A stretch of 56,383 bases of DNA, taken from the NCBI GenBank assembly GCA_024643795.1, contig JAHEMF010000013.1, positions 1 through 56,383 of the forward strand, given 5' to 3'. The translations under genes were made by a program, and so were the position numbers. Below, one piece after another: positions 1 through 12,100 of the stretch (position 1 is the stretch's first letter; each line of letters begins with the position of its first letter). Origin of the DNA: Bacteroidota bacterium (GTDB lineage: Bacteria; Bacteroidota; Bacteroidia; AKYH767-A; OLB10). Below the pieces are notes generated by a model that did no database searches, was not told where the DNA came from, and saw only the letters and a list, made by a program, of their open reading frames with translations.

Positions 1-31
1 AGAGTTCTTTGATATATAGCCGTTTTGCCAT
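1..31 (-). CDS. possible 5' end of a gene cut by the window edge
   Basis: On the minus strand an ATG at 31-29 opens a frame reading MAKRLYIKEL that continues off the left edge. Upstream on the same strand is a TTG, a 20-base gap and GACTTTTG, which approximates the Bacteroidota -33/-7 promoter pattern. The terminator at 111-134 ends the preceding minus-strand gene, which leaves room for a new transcription unit here. Ten codons are too few to assign a function, and this could be chance. Confidence 0.25.
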   Translation of the reverse strand, partial: MAKRLYIKEL

Positions 32-110
32 GATTTAGCACGTTTTGATTGTGGCTGCAAAAGTCGAGTTTTTAAAAGTACTAAACAACCTCAGGCACTT
101 AAAATAAAAA

Positions 111-134
111 ACCGCCCCGGATTTCCGGGGCGGT
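111..134 (-). terminator. intrinsic terminator of the Omp28-like gene
   Basis: A perfect 10-bp GC-rich stem (111-120 with 125-134) has a 4-base loop. On the minus strand it is followed at once by a T-rich run (bases 110-101). It lies 24 bases past the stop codon of the gene at 158-2080 and reads in the same direction. Confidence 0.9.
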
Positions 135-157
135 GTACAACTTATCAGATCCTGAGA

Positions 158-2080
158 TTATCTTACTACAGAAATTGGTTTAACGATGGCAGCTTCATTA
201 GAAACTATCCTTACGTTATACTGTCCGTTAGCCAGATTGCTAAGATCAAGATCAATATGCTTGCTGGTAACATTCTTTTGATCCAAAGAATATACTACCT
301 GGCCGGCAAGATTGTAAACTGAAATATTAAGGTCAGTGTTCTTCTCTAAGTTAATATCCATGTTAACCATTCCTGAAGTCAGGGAAGGATAAAGCTTGAT
401 AGCAGATGACAATGCATTCTCATTAATTCCTGTTGTTACATCAATGTTAATGTTATCAATATACAGGTTGTTACCATTGTTTGAACGTGCATAGAATTTG
501 ATCAGCACCTCGTTACTTCCAAGGAACTGACTCAGGTCAACAGATTCATTTCTCCACTCATTGGCAGCAGGAACATAAGCTGTTGCCGATACTGAACCCG
601 GGTTGGTGCTAAGGTCAGCTCCAACCTTTTGGAAAACCTGAGTCCATGAAGCACCGCAATCTGTAGATGCAGAAATATCAAGACGATCATTTGCGCCTAG
701 AGCAGTAAGTGCTTTTTGAATGTGAGCCATATCAAATGACAGGGTTGCAATATTGCCTGCAATTGAAGAAAGGTCAATTTGTGGAAGGAACAACTCATCA
801 ACACGTCCGTTGGCACTATTAAAGAACTGCATAATAGATGACTCAGAAGATGTTCCGAATCCTCCGGCAGCGGTTGTGCGTTTCCAACCAAATCCATCTT
901 TGTTAAGATCATTCACAGACCAGTCAGTTGGAGGGTAGGTAGTAGAAACGAATCCTTCTGCTACAGGCAAGGTTGTGAAGTTAGCCAGGCTGAGGAAATT
1001 TCTTTCCAAATTATTATTGATAGGAGAAATATCTACGCCATTATTTGGGTTTGCTACCGTAAATTTAATATCATGATTACCGTTTGTAGTCGGGCTGAAA
1101 GAAGGAACTGTGTAGCTCACAGATGCTCCCGGAGAAAGTGAACCGGTCCATTGTGCAGACTGAGCAGGATCATTATCTATTTGATAAATTATATCAGCTG
1201 AGGTTACAGTAGTTGAACCTTCGTTTTTTATAAGAATGTCAGCTGAAATAGGGTCGCAAGTAGAATTTGGAATTCCATTTACAATTGGAATGCTCAGATC
1301 AAGATCTGGCAGAATAAGTGATGCTGCGCTGAATCCTGTTTGCAATACTGCTTTAGTACTGTTGTTTTGGATAAAACTTACAACAGCAAGTTCACGTATG
1401 TCATAGAAATAACTGGGTACATCAACAGTAAAGCTTAAGCTTTGTGTCATACCTGCAGTCCAGGATGATGGGAGTGAAGTGCCTGTTGCATTGGGCAACA
1501 TTTTCTTCATAACGCCATAAAAAACTTTTTCACCGTTTGAGCCAGGAGCCGTAAGAAAGTTGATCTGTTGTTCCATGATCACAGTCTGGGCAACAAGATT
1601 GCCACTCACCGCCTGTGTGCAAGTGATATCAACATCAATGGTAATTTGTGAGTAGTCAGGGCTAAAGGTTTTAGTAACAGCTATATCAAACGGAGAGGCA
1701 ACGGCATATTGTGCATTGATCTTGGCTTGATTAAGTCCATTTGGGGCTCCTGAGTATGAACCTCCTGTGATTGTAGCACCATCCATGCGACCGCTGGGGA
1801 CTCCGGATACACCATAATATGATACCCTTGGACTTACATCGGTAGGGTTGTGATCATACATTGGGTCATAACCAGGCCACCACACCTGATACTTAAGTCC
1901 GATAATCTTGGTTGAATTTGCATTTAACAAAGCATTGAATCCGGGATTTTGTGAAGCACATGGTCCGCAAGATGCCTGGGTGAATTCCTCAGCCAGGATG
2001 AATCGCTGAGACTGAGCATTGACGGCCATTCCGGCAAGAATTAAACCGCAGGTTAATAAGATTGGATAGAGTTTTTTCAT
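158..2080 (-). CDS. secreted Omp28/thioredoxin-like protein with T9SS type A sorting domain
   Basis: This 640-residue protein is probably exported and then attached to or released from the cell surface by the type IX secretion system. It has a signal peptide ending near NAQS (residue 24). A thioredoxin-like segment follows with the motif ASCGPCASQNP, matching the CxxC region of Omp28-like proteins. The middle (about 260-365) resembles a CARDB/Ig-like beta domain. The stretch at about 370-550 resembles a choice-of-anchor-J/MAM-like jelly roll. The last 80 residues form a T9SS sorting domain, with LYPSLTSGMVNM, a central LAGQVV strand and a final VVR. It is monocistronic with its own terminator. 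The CxxC suggests a redox role, but the substrate is unknown. Confidence 0.85.
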   Translation of the reverse strand: MKKLYPILLTCGLILAGMAVNAQSQRFILAEEFTQASCGPCASQNPGFNALLNANSTKIIGLKYQVWWPGYDPMYDHNPTDVSPRVSYYGVSGVPSGRMDGATITGGSYSGAPNGLNQAKINAQYAVASPFDIAVTKTFSPDYSQITIDVDITCTQAVSGNLVAQTVIMEQQINFLTAPGSNGEKVFYGVMKKMLPNATGTSLPSSWTAGMTQSLSFTVDVPSYFYDIRELAVVSFIQNNSTKAVLQTGFSAASLILPDLDLSIPIVNGIPNSTCDPISADILIKNEGSTTVTSADIIYQIDNDPAQSAQWTGSLSPGASVSYTVPSFSPTTNGNHDIKFTVANPNNGVDISPINNNLERNFLSLANFTTLPVAEGFVSTTYPPTDWSVNDLNKDGFGWKRTTAAGGFGTSSESSIMQFFNSANGRVDELFLPQIDLSSIAGNIATLSFDMAHIQKALTALGANDRLDISASTDCGASWTQVFQKVGADLSTNPGSVSATAYVPAANEWRNESVDLSQFLGSNEVLIKFYARSNNGNNLYIDNINIDVTTGINENALSSAIKLYPSLTSGMVNMDINLEKNTDLNISVYNLAGQVVYSLDQKNVTSKHIDLDLSNLANGQYNVRIVSNEAAIVKPISVVR

Positions 2081-2243
2081 GGGTTATATTAATTTATCAT
2101 AATTTTTCCAAATACGAATTTAGAAAATGGTTAATTATCATGATAGGGGCCAGGCGTTGTTTTGTCATAAGTGTGTCATTAGCAGCCATATAATTTTTAT
2201 TTCATATTGTTAGTGCTGAACATGTTTTAATAATTCTTATTTT

Positions 2244-2251
2244 TACGTTTG
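2244..2251 (+). promoter_or_regulatory. -7 box upstream of the 2274 gene
   Basis: TACGTTTG matches the Bacteroidota TAnnTTTG -7 element exactly and ends 22 bases before the ATG at 2274. I see no convincing -33 TTG at the usual distance, so the call rests on the -7 box and its position. Confidence 0.5.
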
Positions 2252-2273
2252 TAACATTATTTAATTTTACCAA

Positions 2274-2975
2274 ATGAAACGTATTTACTTGATTCTCATA
2301 ATGTTAGCCATATACGCTAATGTTTCAGCACAAAGCTTACAACTATCTAATGTTTATATCACTGGTGATCCATTCGGAACCCTTGAGGGTAAGGCCACAG
2401 TTGAGAATATATCGTCCAATCCAATTGATGTTGAAGTAGTTAGGGTTGTTAATAACTATGCTCCTGGTCACCTCAGTTATTTCTGCTGGGTACAATGTTA
2501 TCCCGACTTTGTAAGTACTTCATCTCCTGACTTTATCACTATTACCCCCGGAACACCAAATTCTAATTCTTTCAGAGGTGATGTTGAGGTTAATGGAATA
2601 CCAGGATTAACTGAAGTTTCCTATTGTTTTTATGATGCAAACAATCCGAGCGACTCGGTTTGTGTGAGTTATTCATACCTCGGACCTACCGGTATCAATG
2701 ATATACCATCCAACAAGAATTTTATTTCAAAACCGCAGCCTAATCCTGCCAGTGAATACACCACCTTTATGTATAACAAGACCAACCCTGCAAGCAAAGC
2801 TGTGGTTCGCATATTTGATATGCTGGGATCAAAAGTTAAAGAGGTGAACTTAACTGAAAGTAAGTCGGTTGCACGTGTAAACTTGACCAGTCTCAAATCA
2901 GGACTTTATTTTTACACATACTTTATAGATAACAAAAGCGTATCATCAGGTAAACTGGTGATCAACCGCAACTGA
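2274..2975 (+). CDS. small secreted protein with T9SS type A sorting domain
   Basis: This 233-residue protein has a signal peptide (MKRIYLILIMLAIYANVSAQ). Its body is a single beta-rich domain of about 120 residues with four cysteines (in FCWVQC, SYCFYD and SVCVSY) that could pair into disulfides. The C-terminal 85 residues are a T9SS sorting domain with QPNPASEYTTF, FDMLGSKVKEV and a final LVINRN. The body resembles an Ig-like fold, but I do not recognise its family. It is transcribed divergently from the larger T9SS cargo gene at 158-2080 and has its own terminator. Export via SprA, encoded 4 kb downstream, is inferred from the sorting domain. Confidence 0.8.
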   Translation: MKRIYLILIMLAIYANVSAQSLQLSNVYITGDPFGTLEGKATVENISSNPIDVEVVRVVNNYAPGHLSYFCWVQCYPDFVSTSSPDFITITPGTPNSNSFRGDVEVNGIPGLTEVSYCFYDANNPSDSVCVSYSYLGPTGINDIPSNKNFISKPQPNPASEYTTFMYNKTNPASKAVVRIFDMLGSKVKEVNLTESKSVARVNLTSLKSGLYFYTYFIDNKSVSSGKLVINRN

Positions 2976-2998
2976 TATTACGATACTTGATTTTTTAA

Positions 2999-3025
2999 AG
3001 TCCTGCCGTTTGGCGGGACTTTTTT
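2999..3025 (+). terminator. intrinsic terminator after the 2274 gene
   Basis: A 9-bp stem (2999-3007 with 3012-3020, one G-T pair) with a 4-base loop is followed by a run of T. It lies 23 bases after the stop codon at 2975. Confidence 0.85.
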
Positions 3026-3095
3026 GTATCATCCGGATTATGATTAACCACATTAAAAATAGCTACCTTAGTCATCCCTTTTCAAACCCTTAATT

Positions 3096-5381
3096 ATGAA
3101 GAACAGGAAGCAGGAAGCGCTTGATTATCACTCTCAGGGAAGACCCGGAAAAATTGAAGTAGTTCCTACAAAACCATACAGCTCTCAACGTGATCTGTCT
3201 CTGGCATATTCACCAGGAGTTGCGGAGCCATGTTTGAGTATCAAAGAAAACAAGAACGATGTATATAAATATACTGCTAAAGGCAATCTTGTAGCTGTTA
3301 TATCAAATGGAACGGCTGTACTTGGGCTTGGCAACATTGGCCCTGAAGCATCCAAACCAGTTATGGAAGGCAAAGGACTTCTTTTCAAGATCTTTGCCGA
3401 TATTGATGTATTCGACATCGAGATAGATCAGGAAGATGTAGATGGGTTTGTAAAAACTGTAAAAGCAATATCACCAACTTTTGGCGGTATCAATCTTGAA
3501 GACATCAAAGCGCCTGAGTGTTTTGAAATTGAACGAAGACTCAAAGAGGAGTTGCAAATTCCGATCATGCATGATGATCAGCACGGTACTGCCATTATTT
3601 CTGCAGCTGCATTGATCAATGCGCTAGAGTTAGCAGGAAAAGAAATTGATAAGGTCAGAATTGTGGTTAACGGTGCCGGTGCATCCGCTATTTCATGTAC
3701 CAAACTTTTTATATCGCTTGGTGCGAAAAAAGAAAATGTGGTGATGCTTGACAGTACCGGTGTAATACGGTCCGACAGAGATAATCTGGATGAACACAAA
3801 TCGATGTTCGCTACCACCAGAAATCTTACTACTCTTGAAGATGCCATTGACAATGCTGATGTTTTTATAGGGCTCTCAAAAGGTAACATACTTAATGCCG
3901 ATCATTTAAGATCAATGGCAGATGATCCTATTGTATTTGCCATGGCAAATCCGGATCCTGAGATCTCTTATGAATTGGCGCATGAGTCGCGCAATGACAT
4001 AATACTTGCCACAGGAAGATCAGATTATCCTAATCAGGTGAACAATGTAATTGGCTTTCCATTCATATTCAGGGGAGCCCTTGATGTAAGAGCTACACAG
4101 ATCAACGAAGCAATGAAGTTGGCCGCAGTAAAGGCTATTGCCGACTTGGCCAAGGAGAGTGTTCCTGAGATAGTAAATCTTGCCTACAATAAGAAGAATT
4201 TATGTTTCGGCAGAGATTACATTATACCCAAGCCGTTAGATCCAAGATTGATAGCCACAGTTGCACCGGCAGTAGCAAAAGCTGCTATTGAATCAGGGGT
4301 GGCACAAAACCCGATCACCAACTGGCAGGGTTATGAAGATGAACTGAATAAACGACTTGGCCTGGATAATAGACTTATAAGAGTAATTACAAGTCGTGCA
4401 AAACAGAGTCCCCGTAAAGTGGTTTTTGCTGAAGCAGATACATATAAGATTCTGAAAGCTGCACAAATTGTAAACGATGAAGGAATTGCCAAACCTATAC
4501 TGTTAGGTAATGTAGAGAAAATTCAAAGTCTGGCTGCAGAACACAATCTGGAGATTGGTGATATACCAATAATTAATCCCCGTAAGGAGGCTGAGGACCT
4601 TGACAGGTTCGGGGAGTTGTTCTTTAAAAAGCAACGACGTAGCGGGTATAATTACCATGAAGCTCGAAAGATCATGAAAGAGCGTAACTATTACGGTGCC
4701 ATGATGGTTGAGACAGGTAAAGCAGATGCTTTAATATCGGGCCTAACCCGTAAGTATGCTGACACTATCAGACCTGCCTTGCAGGTTATAGGAACTCAGG
4801 ATGAGGGTACCAAGGTTGCAGGAATGTATGTTATGGTAACTAAAAGAGGACCTATCTTTTTTGCAGATACAACCATCAATGTTAATCCAACAACTGATGA
4901 TCTGGTTGAGATAGCATTACTTACTGCCAATGCGGTCCGCCAGTTCAATATGGTGCCGCGCATTGCAATGTTGTCTTTCTCGAACTTTGGTTCATCAAAA
5001 GATGCAAGTGCACGAAAAGTAAAAGATGCTGTCCGGATACTCCACAATAAATTTCCGCAACTCATTGTTGAAGGCGAGATGCAAGCAAATTTTGCATTCA
5101 ATACACAGATGTTAAATGATAACTTTCCATTTAGCGACCTGGGTAAGGACGGGGCAAATACATTGATATTCCCTAATCTTGATGCAGGTAATATCGCATA
5201 TAAATTATTACAGGAAATGGGTGCTGCTGAAGCAATAGGTCCTGTGCTGCTTGGAATGAGAAAGCCTGTACATATTCTTCAACTTGGAAGCTCGGTGCGG
5301 GAGATAGTAAACATGGTTACTATAGCTGTTGTTGACGCACAATCACGGCAGTCTGAAATACTTGTCCCGGCCCATGTATGA
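3096..5381 (+). CDS. maeB: NADP-dependent malic enzyme with phosphotransacetylase-like C-terminal domain
   Basis: This protein of 761 residues, the usual size for MaeB, decarboxylates malate to pyruvate and supplies NADPH. The N-terminal half is the malic enzyme, with [12 protein letters not shown] near residue 37, the metal-binding region [10 protein letters not shown], and a Rossmann motif [11 protein letters not shown] near 192. From about residue 430 it carries a phosphate acetyl/butyryltransferase-like domain ([15 protein letters not shown] onward). In known MaeB proteins this domain is thought to sense acetyl-CoA rather than act as an enzyme. A TACCTTAG at 3064-3071 may be its -7 box. 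The stop codon overlaps the ruvA start by 8 bases, so the two are probably translationally coupled. Confidence 0.95.
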   Translation: MKNRKQEALDYHSQGRPGKIEVVPTKPYSSQRDLSLAYSPGVAEPCLSIKENKNDVYKYTAKGNLVAVISNGTAVLGLGNIGPEASKPVMEGKGLLFKIFADIDVFDIEIDQEDVDGFVKTVKAISPTFGGINLEDIKAPECFEIERRLKEELQIPIMHDDQHGTAIISAAALINALELAGKEIDKVRIVVNGAGASAISCTKLFISLGAKKENVVMLDSTGVIRSDRDNLDEHKSMFATTRNLTTLEDAIDNADVFIGLSKGNILNADHLRSMADDPIVFAMANPDPEISYELAHESRNDIILATGRSDYPNQVNNVIGFPFIFRGALDVRATQINEAMKLAAVKAIADLAKESVPEIVNLAYNKKNLCFGRDYIIPKPLDPRLIATVAPAVAKAAIESGVAQNPITNWQGYEDELNKRLGLDNRLIRVITSRAKQSPRKVVFAEADTYKILKAAQIVNDEGIAKPILLGNVEKIQSLAAEHNLEIGDIPIINPRKEAEDLDRFGELFFKKQRRSGYNYHEARKIMKERNYYGAMMVETGKADALISGLTRKYADTIRPALQVIGTQDEGTKVAGMYVMVTKRGPIFFADTTINVNPTTDDLVEIALLTANAVRQFNMVPRIAMLSFSNFGSSKDASARKVKDAVRILHNKFPQLIVEGEMQANFAFNTQMLNDNFPFSDLGKDGANTLIFPNLDAGNIAYKLLQEMGAAEAIGPVLLGMRKPVHILQLGSSVREIVNMVTIAVVDAQSRQSEILVPAHV

Positions 5382-5976
5382 ATATGTAAAAGGGAAAATA
5401 GTCAATCTGACACCCACTTATGTGATCATTGAAGTTCAGGGAATTGGTTACCACATCCATATCTCCCTCAATACTTTTACAGCGATAAAGGACAGCCGCG
5501 AAGCAAAATTGTTCACACATGCAGTCATCCGCACGGAAACTCAGTCTTCATCAAATATGGCGATGTACGGATTTTCTGATGAGCAGGAAAGAAACTTGTT
5601 TTTGCAACTGACCAGCGTTTCAGGTGTGGGTAATAACACCGCACTGTTGATACTATCATCATATGGTCCCGAAGAACTGGTGAGTTTGATAGGTGGCGGC
5701 GATGTTGCTTCCATGCAAAAGATCAAAGGTATTGGGGCAAAAACAGCGCAACGTATCATTGTCGATCTTAAAGATACGGTAGGAAAGGTAACCGGTATCA
5801 AAATTAAACCGTATGAAGGCAATACGATCCGGTCCGAATCGTTAAGTGCATTGCTAACCCTGGGCTTTAATCGCTCATCCGCCGAAAAGGCACTTGAAAA
5901 GGCGCTCCCGGCCTCTGATTCTGATGCTACTGTGGAGCAGGTAATAAAGGTGGCACTGGGCCATTTGTCGTCGTAA
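5374..5976 (+). CDS. ruvA: Holliday junction branch migration protein RuvA
   Basis: This DNA-binding subunit of the RuvAB motor forms a tetramer on Holliday junctions and recruits RuvB. The start is set at the ATG at 5374, giving 200 residues beginning [10 protein letters not shown], the standard RuvA N-terminus; a longer frame opens upstream but adds 15 unconserved residues. The N-terminal OB fold is followed by paired helix-hairpin-helix motifs (LTSVSGVGNNTALLIL and MQKIKGIGAKTAQRII). A flexible linker and the C-terminal RuvB-binding domain (ALLTLGFNRSSAEKALEKAL) complete it. It overlaps maeB by 8 bases and precedes sprA, as in other Bacteroidota. Confidence 0.95.
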   Translation: MYEYVKGKIVNLTPTYVIIEVQGIGYHIHISLNTFTAIKDSREAKLFTHAVIRTETQSSSNMAMYGFSDEQERNLFLQLTSVSGVGNNTALLILSSYGPEELVSLIGGGDVASMQKIKGIGAKTAQRIIVDLKDTVGKVTGIKIKPYEGNTIRSESLSALLTLGFNRSSAEKALEKALPASDSDATVEQVIKVALGHLSS

Positions 5977-6033
5977 CAAAAGGTTTGATTGTTAGTATAT
6001 TAAGCAATCTTAAAGCCTGTTAAAAGTAGGACG

Positions 6034-6060
6034 TTGAATGGAAATTTTGTGTTACTTTAG
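6034..6060 (+). promoter_or_regulatory. candidate sprA promoter
   Basis: TTG at 6034-6036, a 16-base gap and TACTTTAG at 6053-6060 approximate the Bacteroidota TTG/TAnnTTTG pattern. Transcription would start near 6067, leaving a leader of about 119 bases before sprA. The gap is a little short and the last box has one mismatch. Confidence 0.4.
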
Positions 6061-6185
6061 CCGCTTATTGATCCGGGGTTTTTTGCTGTTTCATGATAAG
6101 ATTTGATCAATCGAATCATTTGACGTAACAGCTTGAAAAAGAGATAGTTGTTCGGATTTCCGGATCGGTATTAATTGAGTCTGAG

Positions 6186-9100
6186 GTGATTTTTAATAAA
6201 TCCTATGTTAGAGTGGGCTTTGCAGCCCTTGCATTGCCATTCTTTGGCATTGTTCTGGGTACTTCATCTGATCTGGGTGATACCTTCGATGCTTTTGAGA
6301 TGCAGGATGGCGCTTACGTTTCACCTCCCGACTCCGGTGACCCTCAACTTCCTTACCCATGGCATGATAATATTTCTGATGGTGTTTCCAATCAAGGTGC
6401 CCAAAGTCCTATGTACCTGGGGAACCCATCCAATGTAAACACATCGGTTCAGTATAATCCGGACGAGAATCAATATGACATCAATGAAAAAATGGGGGAC
6501 CTTTTTTATCGCAACCCTTCATACCTCACCTTTGATGAATATGTAAGAGAAGAATATCGCAGGTCTACCAAAAACTACTGGAAACAGATATCATCAGAAA
6601 GTTCAGAATCTGAAAAGCGTGGCATCATTCCGAAAATATATGTTAACAGCGAAGCTTTCGACAGAATTTTTGGAGGGAATACCATCGACATCCGTGTACA
6701 AGGATCTGCAGAATTAACATTTGGATTAAATGTATACCGTAACGACAATCCATCGATACCTGAAAAGCAACGCAGAAATGCAACCTTCGATTTCCGTGAA
6801 CAGATACAGCTGAATGTTGTAGGTAACATTGGTGAGAAAATGAAACTCACCACAAACTACAATACAGAAGCAAGTTTTGATTTTGAAAATAAGATGAAAC
6901 TTGAATATACCGGTTATGAAGATGAGATCATCAGAAAAATTGAAGCCGGTAACGTTACATTACCACTTACCGGTTCACTTATTCAGGGTAGCCAGAGCTT
7001 ATTCGGTATAAAAACTCAGCTTCAATTCGGAAAGCTTGGAGTAACTACGGTTATATCTCAACAGGAAGGACAATCATCTACCATTGAGGTGCCACCGGGT
7101 GGCGGTCAGATAAGCAGGTTTGAGATATCGGCCGATGAATACGAAGCTAACAAACACTACTTCCTTGCCAATTACTTTAAAGATAATTACGACCGGGCAC
7201 TACAAACACTTCCGGTGGTAAACTCACAAGTTAATATCACCAGAGTAGAGGTGTGGATCACTAACCGTAATGCCAGCACTGAAAGTACACGTGACATTGT
7301 TGCATTCATGGACCTCGGAGAATACAATTATTACAATAAAGCGCTTATCAGTCAGGGTACTTCTGTGTTGCCATCCGACAGTCTTTCAAATAACCTCTAC
7401 AAGTTGATGAATGAGCAGTATCTTTCATCACGTGATGTGAACCTTGTATCACAACAACTGGGTCCTCTGGCCAACCCACCCTATAATTATGCACCGCAAC
7501 AAGATTATGTTCGATTAGTAGGTGCCAGAAAACTTAATCAGAATGAATTCACCTATCACCCGCAGTTAGGTTATATTTCACTTAACCAGGCTTTAAACTC
7601 TAACGAAGTGCTTGCAGTGGCATTTGAATATACTGTAGGCAATCAAGTGTATCGGGTAGGGGACCTTTCTATTTCAGGTATCAATCCGCCACAGGCGTTA
7701 TTCCTTAAAATGTTGAAAAGCACCAACATCAACCCTTTGTTACCTACCTGGGACCTGATGATGAAAAACGTTTATGCGGTTGGTTCCTTTCAGGTTCAGC
7801 GTGAGAATTTCAAACTGAATATTATATATACCGACAATCGTGACGGTCTGGTAAAGATCAATTATCTGCCTGTTGGCGACAGTGAAACGCAACTTAAAGG
7901 TAAGCCGCTTATCCAGGTTCTGGAACTGGATAAAGTTGACCAGCGAAATGACCCCAATCCCGACGGAGTATTCGACTTTATTGATGGTTTAACAGTGAAT
8001 TCCAATAACGGACGAATCATCTTCCCCGTAAGGGAACCATTCGGAAGCTACCTTCGAACAAAGTTCAATGACCCGTTAACAGCAAATCAGTTTGCGTTTG
8101 ATCAACTTTATGACTCAACCCGTGTATCGGCCCAGCAGATTCCGGAGCTGAACCGCTTCTCGCTGGAAGGAAGTTATCAGAGTGCTTCCTCATCAGAAAT
8201 ATTCCTTAATGCTATCAACATACCCCAGGGGTCCGTTGTTGTAACGGCAGGTGGAATTCCTCTGGTTGAGAACGTTGACTACACCGTTGACTATAATCTA
8301 GGACGTGTTAAGATCATAAACGCAGGTATCCTTGCATCAGCTACTCCTATTCGGATCTCTCTTGAGTCCAATTCATTATTCAGCATACAGTCGAAGGCGT
8401 TATATGGTGCCAGACTCGATTATGAGGTCAATAAAGATTTCATACTTGGAGGTACATTCCTGCACTTGAATGAGAGACCACTTACGAGTAAAGTAAATAT
8501 TGGTGATGAGCCACTTAAAAATACCATATGGGGATTAGATGGTACCTACTCAACCGACTCCAGGTTCATCACCCGCATGGTTGACAAGCTACCTTTCCTT
8601 GAAACAAAAGCACCTTCAAAAGTTACCATTACCGGTGAATTTGCCAACCTTATACCCGGAACCTCTAAAGCTATCGGATCAGGAGGTAATGCATATATCG
8701 ACGACTTTGAAGGCAGCCAGTCAACAATTGATCTGAAAAACCCTGGTACCTGGTTCCTATCCAGCATACCACAGGGTCAGCAGAATTTATTCCCCGAGGC
8801 AGTATATGTTGACTCTTTGATAACAGGTTACAATCGCGCCAAGCTTGCATGGTATAACATTGACCCTTCTGTATTCTATCGCGAGAATAATAATTTATTA
8901 CCTCCCGGAATCACAGATGCCGATCTTTCGAACAACAACGTCCGCGAGGTTCTGGAAACAGAGATCTTTCCAAACAAACAGAACCCTACCGGACAGGCCA
9001 CTACACTGAACATACTTAACCTTGCATACTACCCGCAGGATCGTGGACCTTATAATTTTGACGTAACAGAAATTCCAGGCATCTCAAAAGGTATTGAACC

Positions 9101-12100
9101 CAGTGGGGAGCTAAAAGAACCCGACACAAGATGGGCAGGAGTGATGCGGAGGATAGAAACCTACGACTTCGAAACCTCAAACGTAGAGTTCATCCAGTTC
9201 TGGATGATGGACCCTTTTCATGATGAAAGTCTGAACTCTACAGGAGGTGAACTTTATTTTAATCTGGGAGACATTTCAGAAGATATACTTCAGGATGCTA
9301 AGAAGACATTTGAGAATGGTTTGCCATCACCCACAAACAGTAATACAGTTGACAGTACCAACTGGGGGCTTGTTCCTAACGTACAGAGTATAGTAAATGC
9401 TTTTGATAATGATCCAGCTTCACGTGCTGCACAAGATGTTGGTTTGGATGGTCTTTCAACAAATGATGAAATAAATTACTTTCAAAAATTATATCTTGAT
9501 GTGATCCAGAGTGCTCCGGGACTTGGTGCAGGAACACAAGCATATCAAAATGCACTGGATGACCCTTCGGCAGATGATTTCCATTATTTCCGCGGCAGTG
9601 ATCTTGACAACCAGGGCGCATCAGTACTTGAACGTTATAAGGATTTTAATGGTACAGAAGGTAATTCCAAAACATCTGAACAATCTCCTGAATCTTATTC
9701 AACCACAGCTACCAATATCCCGGATATGGAAGATATCAACCGGGATAATACAATGTCTGATTATGAGAACTACTATCAGTATAAGGTGGATCTGAAGCCC
9801 GGACAATTATTGGTGGGACAGAATTACGTGGTAGACCAGACAACAGTTAATGTTAAAACCAAAGACAATTCAGTAAAACAAGTCACATGGTATCAGTTTA
9901 AGATACCTGTAAATGACCCTTCAGTTGTTATCGGTACAGGTGCGGATATTAAATCGGTGAACTTCATTAGGATGTTCATGAAAGGGTTCTCTGAGCCTGT
10001 TATTTTACGTTTTGCACGTTTAGAACTTCTTAGAGGAGAATGGAGAAAATATGACTTCTCATTGCTTTCGCCCGGTGAATATATTCCGGTAGATCCTTCA
10101 ACCACAACCTTTGATGTTAGTGTTGTTAATCTTGAGGAGAATGGTGCACGTGTTCCAATCAAATATGTATTACCTCCCGGAATAGATCGTGAAGTAAATG
10201 TAGGTTCAACCAATCTTCAGCAGCTCAATGAGCAGTCACTCACTTTACGTGTTTGCGGACTTGAGGATGGCGATGCGCGAGCGGCATTTAAAAACACCCA
10301 GTTTGATGTAAGAAATTATAAGAAGATAAAAATGTTCATCCATGCAGAAGATCGCAACCCCAGTGATGAACTTAAAAATGGTGAGGTAACAGCATTTGTA
10401 AGGTTGGGAACCGACTTTAATGCAAACTATTATGAATATGAAGTGCCACTGGTGGTAACACGATGGGGTTCAACAAAAGACACGGATATATGGCCTGAAG
10501 CCAACGACATGGAAATAGAGGTTGCAAAACTTATCCAGGCAAAGTTAGACCGGAACAATGCGTTTGCTGCTTCAGGAACTCCAAACACTACACCATATTA
10601 TGTACCTGATGGTAACAGGCGAATTACGGTTGTTGGTAACCCGACCTTGAGTGAGGTGAAATCTATTATGGTAGGGGTGAGGAATCCTAAAAAAGGTAAC
10701 GATCCTGGAGATGATGGTCAGGCGAAATGCGTGGAAGTTTGGGTCAACGAACTTCGAATGAATGACTTTGATAACGATGGTGGATGGGCTGCCAATGCTC
10801 GTGTAACAACACGCCTTGCCGACCTGGGTACAGTAACCTTATCGGGAAGCAGGAGTACAGATGGTTTCGGTAGTCTGGAAAGCAAACTGAACGACAGGCA
10901 AAGGGAAAACATCACTTCTTACGACATATCTACCTCACTGGAGTTTGGTAAATTCTTCAATCAGAAAACAGGGCTTTCAATTCCGTTATACTTCGGTTAT
11001 TCAGAAACTTTTTCAAATCCGCAGTATAACCCACTCGATCCGGATGTTCCGTTTGAGCAGGCGTTGAACAATATTGATGATGCCTCAAGAAGAAAAGAGC
11101 TTAAGCGGATAGCTCAGGATTATACCAAACGACAAAGTATCAACCTTACCAATGTGAGGAAGAACCGTACCGGTGATGCAGGTAAGCCACAAGTATGGGA
11201 TATTGAAAACTTTAATTTTTCATTTGGGTATTCACAGATCTACAGACGAAATATCAACATTGAATACGATAATCAAAAAGACTATCTGGCCGCCATAGGA
11301 TACAATTATCTCACTCAACCAAAATATATTGAACCGTTCAAGAATGCCAAATCGATGCAATCATCTAAATGGTTAAGGCCGGTAAAAGACTTCAACCTTA
11401 ATTTTGTTCCGTCATCATTTACGTTCCGTACCGATGTGAACCGGCATTACGGCGAAACTCAGGTAAGGGACCTGTCGGAGTTCAGTTTCAAGCAACCCGC
11501 AACTTATAATAAAACCTTCACAACATCAAGGCAGTATTCACTTGCATGGGATCTTATGAAGTCAGTTAAAATTGATTTCACTGCCAACAATCTTGCTAAT
11601 ATTGACGAACCTTACGGGCGATTAGATTCACCTGAAAAGAAAGATTCGGTGCGTACTAATTTCTGGAAACTGGGAAGGAACATTAACTACCGGCAAAATG
11701 GATCTGTAGGATACAATGTGCCATTGAACAAACTGCCACTTACCGACTGGATGACACTCAACTTACGTTATCTGTTCGATTATAGTTGGCTGTCGGGTCC
11801 GCTTGGAAGGAATTTAGCAGGAACAACTATCGGAGTTGACCCTTCTGTAGGTAACACTATCCAAAACTCAAACACTCAACAGCTTAATACCACGTTTAAT
11901 ATGACTACGCTCTACAATAAGAGCAAGGCCATAAAGCAAATGCTGGGTCCGAAACCACCCAAGCCTGCACCCAAGCCGAAAACGGAGATCAAGCCTTCAC
12001 CAACAGATTCTGTAAAAGTTAAGAAGAAAAAAGAGATCGTATACGGACCCATCAGCCGAACGTTTGCTGCTGTATTATTCAGCATGAAAAATGTTTCGTT

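Noticed and set aside
9376-9795. Short reading frames on both strands inside sprA
   Set aside because: They lie within a continuous SprA coding sequence with recognisable family motifs on each side and have low-quality composition.
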